Assembly: GCA_025924495.1 (NCBI GenBank)
Contig: JAICIG010000454.1
Location: 1 to 6,293 of the forward strand
DNA length: 6,293 bases
Reading direction: 5' to 3'
From: Pirellulales bacterium
GTDB lineage: Bacteria; Planctomycetota; Planctomycetia; Pirellulales; JAICIG01
Below, in pieces: positions 1 to 4,641 of this stretch (position 1 is its first letter; each line of letters begins with the position of its first letter). The notes under the pieces are model-generated. The model made no database searches and was not told the DNA's origin. It was given only the letters and a program-made list of their open reading frames with translations. A program made the translations under genes and the position numbers.

Positions 1-51
1 ATAAGCGCTTGGTTCGCGCGGGCGCTCGGGACCGATCTTGTCGGCTGCTTT

Positions 52-57
52 TTTAAT
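52..57 (+). promoter_or_regulatory. Possible -10 element placed for a leaderless FHA transcript
   Basis: TTTAAT matches the TATAAT consensus at 5 of 6 positions but lacks the important A at position 2. It sits in the only AT-rich stretch upstream of the FHA gene (49-60). Transcription would begin near 64, almost at the ATG at 66, which would fit the missing ribosome binding site. No -35 box is visible at the proper distance. Weak prediction. Confidence 0.22.
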
Positions 58-65
58 TACCCTCA

Positions 66-743
66 ATGGCCTCGATCACACTGCGGGTACTGGATGGCGC
101 CGACCGGGGGCGAGTCTTCGAAGCTTTGCCCACGCCGGTAACCATCGGTCGCGAAGAGGGCAACTCGGTCCAGCTCAACGATGAGCGCGTCAGCCGATTC
201 CACCTGAAGATTCAGGAAGACCAGGACAAGCTGGTGCTGACCGACCTGGAAAGCACCAACGGCACCAAGGTCAACGGCGAAGACATTCAGCTGCGCATTT
301 TGCGCGTGGGCGATATGATCGCGTTGGGGCGTTCCGTGCTGTTGTTCGGATCGCGCGAGGAGATTGCCGAACGGTTGGCCAGTCTCCGCGGCTCCGATAT
401 GAAGGGCACCGGCACTATTAGTCCCGAAGTCGCCTCCGCGTCCCAACGTGCGGCCAGTCTGGAGTACGAGCTGAACTGGAGCGACAATCCGGATTTACAC
501 GCCACCTTCAATTCGCTCGAGCCGCCCGAACTGCCCGAGCGACTCAGCCCTGGACAAGCCGCTCAGCTCTCCGAGTTGCTGGAATACTTGCACATCCGCA
601 TTCGCGAACTGCTCGCTTCAGTACGCAGTGAAGGCGCCGGCAAGCCGGTCGTGCTGGAAGAGCGCCGCTGGCAAAACCTGCTCGACCTGCAGGGATTGTT
701 GGCGGAATATCTGCGAGCGATCGGCGAGCCGCGCGATCTTTGA
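66..743 (+). CDS. FHA-domain protein (phosphothreonine-binding, signalling adaptor)
   Basis: A 225-residue cytoplasmic protein with no signal peptide or membrane segment. Residues 4-95 form a forkhead-associated domain. The family's signature residues are present: Gly28-Arg29 in 'TIGRE', Ser43 and His46 in 'RVSRFH', and Asn65 in 'STNGT', followed by 'VNG' at 69-71. FHA domains bind phosphothreonine peptides, usually downstream of Ser/Thr kinases, which are abundant in planctomycetes. After a linker (about 105-155) come two probable amphipathic helices (about 161-188 and 198-221) that I cannot assign to a family. The start is firm: an in-frame TAA lies at 54-56 and ATG 66 is the first start codon after it. 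No Shine-Dalgarno sequence precedes it. No kinase gene is adjacent, so its partner is unknown. The FHA assignment is secure; the signalling role is inferred from the family. Confidence 0.94.
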   Translation: MASITLRVLDGADRGRVFEALPTPVTIGREEGNSVQLNDERVSRFHLKIQEDQDKLVLTDLESTNGTKVNGEDIQLRILRVGDMIALGRSVLLFGSREEIAERLASLRGSDMKGTGTISPEVASASQRAASLEYELNWSDNPDLHATFNSLEPPELPERLSPGQAAQLSELLEYLHIRIRELLASVRSEGAGKPVVLEERRWQNLLDLQGLLAEYLRAIGEPRDL

Positions 744-769
744 GCAAGCTCTCGCTTCGTTCAGAGCCC

Positions 770-804
770 CGGGGCAGATCAATTCTTGATTTCGCTCAGC
801 CCCG
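770..804. terminator. Nested inverted repeat between convergent genes, possible bidirectional terminator
   Basis: CGGGGC at 770-775 pairs with GCCCCG at 799-804. Inside it, AGATCAA (776-782) pairs with TTGATTT (786-792) around the 3-base loop TTC, with one G-T pair. The result is a hairpin of about 13 bp with a 6-base bulge (793-798). It fills the 66-bp gap between the FHA stop codon and the stop codon of the leftward hydrolase, where terminators for both genes would be expected. There is no T-run after it on either strand, so it is not a canonical intrinsic terminator. GCCCCGGGGC at 766-775 is also a perfect palindrome and could form a competing fold. Confidence 0.35.
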
Positions 805-809
805 CCGCG

Positions 810-1565
810 TCAGGTCACTCGCCGCCGCTCATGCTCCAAGCGATCGAAGAGAAAGCGGATAGCGCGTGGGGCGATCAGATTGTAATACTCCCAGCTATGC
901 CCGCCGCCGGAAGTTTCCAGATCGCACTCGTGCGGAATGCCTAGCGCCGCGAGCTTCATTCGCAACTTCTGCGCGCTATCGTGCCAGCGGTGATCTTCCG
1001 GATCTGAGGCGAAGAAAATGTTGCGAGGCCAATTCAGCGGGTGGACATGCAGCGTCGCAGTGTCTTGCCGGGCCGCTTCCGCGTCGGGGTACATCAGCGG
1101 CAGAGTCTCTTCGCCGTCCTCGTAAAACCGCAGTTGGTAATCGATGGCAGGGGCAATGCCCGCGCAGATCGGAAAACGATTGGGATGTTTGAAGGCAAAC
1201 CGCAACGCGCCTTGCCCGCCCATGCTTGTGCCGAACATCGCGATTCCCGGCGGCGCCGAACCAAAGCGCTCGGTGATATAGGGCAACACTCGGTCGATCA
1301 GGTACCGTTCGGCCGTCACCTGCGGATCAAACTCGGCGCAAATCTTGTCGGTCCACCAACTGCGCCGAGTGATCGGGGCGATAACCGGCAGGCCATATTG
1401 GGCGAATTCACGATTAAACGCGGCGTTTTCGCGCAAAGGCGTGACGTGGATGCCGTGTAAGTAAATCGCCACATAGCCGTGCGGATTGCGCTCGGGTGGT
1501 TCGTACACATCGCATGCATGCCCTGCGACTTCGACTTGCTCCCAACGGCCCGGGATCGAATTCAA
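810..1565 (-). CDS. Alpha/beta hydrolase, esterase D / S-formylglutathione hydrolase-like
   Basis: A 251-residue serine hydrolase of the putative-esterase fold. The nucleophile elbow is 'GTSMGG' at 112-117, with Ser114 as the likely catalytic serine. 'YLHG' at 35-38 suits the oxyanion-hole strand. His223 in 'GGGHSWEYY' is the likely catalytic histidine, and Asp188 or Asp191 in 'SDPEDHRWHD' the acid. The triad order and spacing fit the esterase D family, whose members cleave small esters, acyl-thioesters or cell-wall esters; the substrate here cannot be told. There is no signal peptide, so it is probably cytoplasmic. The start is TTG at 1565: an in-frame TGA lies at 1583-1581, no ATG or GTG lies between, and an AAAAAGG ribosome binding site precedes it by 9 bases. 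It stands alone, convergent with the FHA gene and divergent from hpt. The family is secure and the exact start moderately so. Confidence 0.9.
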   Translation of the reverse strand: MNSIPGRWEQVEVAGHACDVYEPPERNPHGYVAIYLHGIHVTPLRENAAFNREFAQYGLPVIAPITRRSWWTDKICAEFDPQVTAERYLIDRVLPYITERFGSAPPGIAMFGTSMGGQGALRFAFKHPNRFPICAGIAPAIDYQLRFYEDGEETLPLMYPDAEAARQDTATLHVHPLNWPRNIFFASDPEDHRWHDSAQKLRMKLAALGIPHECDLETSGGGHSWEYYNLIAPRAIRFLFDRLEHERRRVT

Positions 1566-1574
1566 CGATGAAAT

Positions 1575-1582
1575 CCTTTTTC
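1575..1582 (-). promoter_or_regulatory. Ribosome binding site supporting a TTG start of the hydrolase
   Basis: On the minus strand GAAAAAGG (1582-1575) lies 9 bases before TTG 1565-1563. It supports this unusual start, as the frame is closed by TGA just upstream (1583-1581). Confidence 0.55.
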
Positions 1583-1694
1583 AAATAGCGCACCAGCTCG
1601 CCCACAGGCAATTTAGTCCTCGGCAGGCAAGCGGGGAAGGCAGCGCGTCGGAAGGCGCGCCGTCTGCTCAACGTCTTTGTTGGCTGCTATGAAT

Positions 1695-1729
1695 CTGACG
1701 CCTGACGCCTGAGGCCTAATGCCTGACGC
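1695..1729. repeat. Tandem 7-bp repeat, five copies of CTGACGC and variants
   Basis: Five contiguous heptamers: CTGACGC (1695-1701), CTGACGC (1702-1708), CTGAGGC (1709-1715), CTAATGC (1716-1722), CTGACGC (1723-1729). Three copies are identical; copy 3 has one change and copy 4 two. It is intergenic, between the divergent hydrolase and hpt genes. Seven-bp units resemble the short tandemly repeated repetitive sequences known from cyanobacteria and other bacteria with large genomes. No function is evident. Confidence 0.85.
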
Positions 1730-1738
1730 CACGTTTGA

Positions 1739-1763
1739 TCCTTCACCCTTTGCCTTCACGCCC
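1739..1763. repeat. CT-rich tract with the repeated heptamer CCTTCAC
   Basis: CCTTCAC occurs at 1740-1746 and again at 1753-1759, separated by the related CCTTTG. The tract reads as a degenerate 7-base periodicity on a CT-rich strand and lies 10 bases after the CTGACGC array. It may be a second, decayed short-repeat run. Nothing suggests it is transcribed or coding. Confidence 0.45.
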
Positions 1764-1775
1764 GGCGGCTTCCGC

Positions 1776-1804
1776 TTGACAGCTTGGCTAGCTCGGGGGA
1801 TGGT
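1776..1804 (+). promoter_or_regulatory. Candidate sigma-70 promoter of the hpt-glycosyltransferase unit
   Basis: TTGACA at 1776-1781 is a perfect -35 consensus. Exactly 17 bases later GATGGT (1799-1804) matches TATAAT at positions 2, 3 and 6, a weak -10. Transcription would start near 1811, a few bases before the GAGAGGG ribosome binding site at 1816-1822. The position relative to the gene is right and the -10 is poor. Confidence 0.4.
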
Positions 1805-1815
1805 GGGAGCTTTCC

Positions 1816-1822
1816 GAGAGGG
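1816..1822 (+). promoter_or_regulatory. Ribosome binding site fixing the GTG start of hpt
   Basis: GAGAGGG lies 5 bases before GTG 1828. The ATG seen at 1826 is out of frame and followed at once by a stop (ATG TGA). An in-frame TAG at 1789-1791 leaves GTG 1828 as the only start upstream of the conserved protein. Confidence 0.6.
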
Positions 1823-1827
1823 TCGAT

Positions 1828-2364
1828 GTGAAGGTCCTATTGAGCGAAGCGCAAGTTCAGGATGGGGTCCGCCGGCTGGCGGGCGAAGTGTCCGCCCATT
1901 ACGACGGCCGTCCACTGACGATCATCGGCGTGATGACCGGCAGCATCGTGCTCTTGGCAGACCTGATTCGCTTGCTCAATATGCCGCTGCGTGTGGGCGT
2001 GGTGCAGGCCCGCAGCTACCGTGGCGGCGCCACCTCTCCGGGAGAGCTGACGCTGCACGCCGAACTGTTGCCCGAAATTCGCAACTGCGATGTCCTGCTC
2101 GTCGACGACATTTTCGATACTGGCCAGACGCTGCACCAATTGATCGCGCAATTCTCGGCGCTCGCGCCACGCTCCGTTCGCTCGGCGGTGCTGCTTCGCA
2201 AGCAAGGGCGACAACGCGCTCCAATGCAGCCGGATCACATCGCCTTCGAAATCCCCGATGAATACGTGGTCGGTTATGGGCTCGATTACCGCGACGCCTA
2301 TCGCAATCTGCCCTATGTCGCCGCGCTCGAAGCCAGCGAATTGGGCGAAGGAACGCCCACGTGA
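1828..2364 (+). CDS. hpt: Hypoxanthine (guanine) phosphoribosyltransferase
   Basis: A 178-residue cytoplasmic type I phosphoribosyltransferase, the usual length for bacterial Hpt. It transfers phosphoribose from PRPP to hypoxanthine or guanine, giving IMP or GMP in purine salvage. The PRPP-binding signature is 'VLLVDDIFDTGQTL' at 89-102, with the acidic pair Asp93-Asp94 and 'DTG' at 97-99. 'GVMTGS' at 34-39 matches the pyrophosphate-binding loop, and 'SYRGG' at 63-67 the mobile loop. Lys125 in 'LLRKQ' and 'VGYGLDYRDAYRNLPY' at 148-163, with Asp153, match the purine-binding region of true HPRTs. That distinguishes it from pyrimidine or xanthine PRTs, though base preference is not proven. The start is GTG 1828, with a good ribosome binding site. 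It heads a unit with two glycosyltransferases, and its last four bases overlap the next start codon. Confidence 0.94.
   Translation: MKVLLSEAQVQDGVRRLAGEVSAHYDGRPLTIIGVMTGSIVLLADLIRLLNMPLRVGVVQARSYRGGATSPGELTLHAELLPEIRNCDVLLVDDIFDTGQTLHQLIAQFSALAPRSVRSAVLLRKQGRQRAPMQPDHIAFEIPDEYVVGYGLDYRDAYRNLPYVAALEASELGEGTPT
2347..2352 (+). promoter_or_regulatory. Ribosome binding site inside hpt for the first glycosyltransferase
   Basis: GAAGGA lies within the end of hpt, 8 bases before GTG 2361. This is the strongest Shine-Dalgarno match in the window. It fixes the GTG start whose GTGA overlaps the hpt stop codon (2362-2364), an arrangement typical of translational coupling. Confidence 0.65.
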
Positions 2365-3536
2365 GTTTGCCGCGGGTGGTGCTGGTCACGCGCCGCTTCT
2401 GGCCGCTCGTCGGGGGGGCCGAGACGGTCATGGCCCGGCTCGCGGCGGAATTCCACGCTCGGGGCCTGGCAGTCACCCTGTTAACCGCCCGCTGGCAGCG
2501 CGACTGGCCGCTGGAGATCGAGCACCACGGCGTCCGCGTCATCCGATTGCCCAACCCGGCCAGCCGCTTCTGGGGAACCTGGCGTTACATGCGAGCGCTC
2601 TCAATTTGGTTGCGCAACAATCGCTCGAGCTTCGATCTGGTTTACGTTTCGATGCTCAAGCACGACGCTTACGCGGCCGTTTGCGAAGGGCGCCGCGGTC
2701 GGTTTCCCGTCGTGCTGCGGGCCGAGGGAGCCGGGCTGACGGGCGATTGCCACTGGCAGCTGGATGCCAACTTCGGCCAGCGCATCAAACGGCGCTGCCA
2801 GCAAGCCGATGCGCTGATTGCGCCCAGCCCGGCGATCGAGCGCGAGCTAGTAGTTGCCGGTTATCCTCGCGATCGGATCCATTATCTGGCCAATGGCGTG
2901 CCGATTCCCCCGCCGGCCGAGCCCGCGACCCGACACGAGGCCCGCGCCGCTCTGGCCGAACTCGATCCGGCGTTATGGCTGGAGCCCGAGGCTCCTCTAG
3001 CGATCTACACGGGGCGGCTGCACGATCGCAAGGGACTGGAGTATCTCGTTGCCGCGTGGCCCGAAGTTTTGCGACATCGCCCTCAGGCGCGTCTCTGGCT
3101 GGTCGGCGAAGGGGCTTATCGTCAGGCGCTGACCGACTGGATCAACGACCTGGGGCTGAGCGGCAGGGTGCTGCTGACCGGCGCGTTTGACGACGTTGAA
3201 GATTTCCTGGCGGCTGCTGATCTGTTCGTGCTTCCCTCCTTGGAAGAAGGCATGTCGTTGGCGCTGCTGGAAGCCATGGCTCGCGGCTTGCCGGTAGTGG
3301 CGACGGCTATTGCGGCCAATGCAGTGCTTGTCAAAGACCGAGAACATGGCCGGCTGGTCGCTCCGTCGAACGCTATGGCGTTGGCGGCCGCGATCCTCGA
3401 GATGTGGAACCATCCCAGTGAAGCGGCGCGATTGGGCCAACAAGCCCGCAATCGCGTGATCGCCAAGTTCTCGCTGGATAAAATGGCCGGCGACCATCTG
3501 ACCTTGTTCCAGCGGCTCCTGGCCGCCGCGCGGTGA
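2361..3536 (+). CDS. Glycosyltransferase family 4 (GT-B fold), first of a pair
   Basis: A 391-residue GT-B enzyme of normal GT4 length. The N-terminal acceptor domain starts with 'VVLVTRRFWPLVGGAE' (6-21), whose 'GGAE' is the usual glycine-rich loop. The C-terminal nucleotide-sugar domain begins at about 213 with 'IYTGRLHDRKGLEYLV' (215-230) and continues with 'LWLVGEG' (245-251). The EX7E motif is Glu296 to Glu304 in 'EEGMSLALLE'. No signal peptide or membrane span is seen, so it probably works at the cytoplasmic face of the membrane. Family members retain the sugar's alpha configuration and build exopolysaccharide, O-antigen or other glycans; donor and acceptor cannot be read from sequence. 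It overlaps hpt by 4 bp and ends 4 bp before the next glycosyltransferase, so the three are almost surely co-transcribed. Family certain, specificity unknown. Confidence 0.94.
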   Translation: MSLPRVVLVTRRFWPLVGGAETVMARLAAEFHARGLAVTLLTARWQRDWPLEIEHHGVRVIRLPNPASRFWGTWRYMRALSIWLRNNRSSFDLVYVSMLKHDAYAAVCEGRRGRFPVVLRAEGAGLTGDCHWQLDANFGQRIKRRCQQADALIAPSPAIERELVVAGYPRDRIHYLANGVPIPPPAEPATRHEARAALAELDPALWLEPEAPLAIYTGRLHDRKGLEYLVAAWPEVLRHRPQARLWLVGEGAYRQALTDWINDLGLSGRVLLTGAFDDVEDFLAAADLFVLPSLEEGMSLALLEAMARGLPVVATAIAANAVLVKDREHGRLVAPSNAMALAAAILEMWNHPSEAARLGQQARNRVIAKFSLDKMAGDHLTLFQRLLAAAR

Positions 3537-3540
3537 AGTT

Positions 3541-4641
3541 TTGAAGAAGCGCATCCTCCAAATCATTCCGACTCTCGACCGCTCGGGCGCTGAAAAACAG
3601 CTCGCCCTGCTGGCCGCCGGCTTGCCGCGCAGTGAGTTCGATGTGCACGTTTGCGCGTTGACGCGGCTGGGACCGCTTTCGGCCGACCTGGAGGCGGCTG
3701 GCGTGCCCGTCACGTTGATCGGCAAATCAGCCAAGCTCGATCCCTTCAGTTTCCTGCGATTGAAGCGGCAGATTGCCGAACTGAAACCCGACCTGGTTCA
3801 TACCTGGCTGTTCGCCGCCAACAGTTACGGGCGGGCCGCCGCGCTCGCTGCAGGCGTGAAGCGAATCGTGGCGGGCGAGCGCTCGGTCGATCCTTGGAAA
3901 GTCTGGCACGAACTGGCGATCGACCGCTGGCTGGCCCGCCGCACTGATCGGATTGTCGTTAACAGTTCCGGGGTGCGCGACTTCTATGTCTATCACGGCC
4001 TGCCGGCCGAAAAGTTCGTCGTGATCCCCAACGGCATCGCACCGCCGCCGCCGAGCGATATCAGCCGCGCGGAACTGCTCGCCGAACTCGAGTTGCCGCC
4101 CGCAGCCCGATTGGTCGGCGCCGTCGGACGGCTGTGGCCGCAAAAGCGGCTGAAGGACCTGATCTGGGCCGCGGATCTGCTGAAAGTCATCCGTAACGAC
4201 GTCCACTTGTTGATCATCGGCGATGGCCCGCAGCGCCAGCGTCTGGAGAAATTCCGCGATCAGGTTCGCATTGAAGACAAAGTTCATTTTCTCGGCCATC
4301 GCTCCGACGTGCCGCGGCTGATGCCCCACTTCGACGTGTTGTGGCTGGGGAGCGAATATGAGGGCATGCCCAACGTCATCATGGAAGCGATGGCCGTCGG
4401 CGTGCCAGTCGTTGCCACCGATATATCAGGCAATCGCGATCTGGTCGTTCCCGGCGAGACGGGTTTCCTGGTCCCTGTCGGCGGACGCGCCGCCTTTGCG
4501 CGCGAGACGAAGCGGATTCTCGAAGACATTGATCTTGCGCGCCGACTTGGCAAAGCCGGTCGGCATCGCGTCCTCTCGCAATTCACGGTCGAGCAGATGA
4601 TCGAGCGACATGCGGCGCTGTACCGCGAACTGCTGAGTTAA
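3541..4641 (+). CDS. Glycosyltransferase family 4 (GT-B fold), second of a pair
   Basis: A 366-residue GT4 enzyme. The N-terminus 'RILQIIPTLDRSGAEKQ' (4-20) carries the 'SGAEKQ' loop common in the family. The C-terminal donor-binding domain includes 'VGAVGRLWPQKRLKDLI' (192-208), 'LLIIGDGPQR' (223-232) and the EX7E motif from Glu274 to Glu282 in 'EGMPNVIME'. It is diverged from the upstream glycosyltransferase, so the two probably add different sugars or act in succession on one glycan; this is inference. The start is TTG 3541, 4 bp after the previous stop, chosen because the protein then begins exactly at the conserved first strand. GGTGAAG at 3532-3538 is a close, weak ribosome binding site, so translation may depend on coupling to the gene before. 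Its TAA stop lies in the TTAA shared with the opposing gene. Confidence 0.93.
   Translation: MKKRILQIIPTLDRSGAEKQLALLAAGLPRSEFDVHVCALTRLGPLSADLEAAGVPVTLIGKSAKLDPFSFLRLKRQIAELKPDLVHTWLFAANSYGRAAALAAGVKRIVAGERSVDPWKVWHELAIDRWLARRTDRIVVNSSGVRDFYVYHGLPAEKFVVIPNGIAPPPPSDISRAELLAELELPPAARLVGAVGRLWPQKRLKDLIWAADLLKVIRNDVHLLIIGDGPQRQRLEKFRDQVRIEDKVHFLGHRSDVPRLMPHFDVLWLGSEYEGMPNVIMEAMAVGVPVVATDISGNRDLVVPGETGFLVPVGGRAAFARETKRILEDIDLARRLGKAGRHRVLSQFTVEQMIERHAALYRELLS

Noticed and set aside
32..54. CCGA-loop-TCGG hairpin (32-44) followed after a few bases by a run of six T (49-54), as a terminator of a gene to the left.
   Set aside because: The stem has only four pairs, and no upstream gene is visible to be terminated.
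1..66. A leftward open frame from TTG 66-64 reading 'RVIKKAADKIGPERPREP' up to the left edge, possibly the start of a divergent gene.
   Set aside because: The composition looks protein-like, but only 22 codons are visible. The ribosome binding site (GAGG, 3 bases before TTG) is too close, and its start would overlap the FHA start codon, leaving no promoter space. More sequence to the left would decide.
1041..1460. A 139-codon rightward open frame antisense to the hydrolase.
   Set aside because: Arginine- and histidine-rich composition with no motif; it is the shadow of a well-supported gene with a complete catalytic motif set.
1582..1611. Leftward promoter for the hydrolase: TTGCCT (1611-1606) and TATTTG (1587-1582), 18 bp apart.
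   Set aside because: Both hexamers match poorly, and transcription would begin inside the ribosome binding site.
1566..1827. A CRISPR array or small RNA gene in the repeat-bearing intergenic region.
   Set aside because: The repeats are contiguous 7-mers without spacers, and no terminator-like hairpin with a T-run or tRNA-like fold was seen.
2258..3190. A 310-codon rightward open frame in another frame over hpt and the first glycosyltransferase.
   Set aside because: Very rich in Arg, Ala, Gly and Ser, as expected for an off-frame reading of GC-rich coding DNA; the overlapped genes carry clear family motifs.
2997..3734. A 245-codon leftward open frame antisense to the glycosyltransferases.
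   Set aside because: No recognisable motif or start context, and it spans the junction of two well-supported genes.
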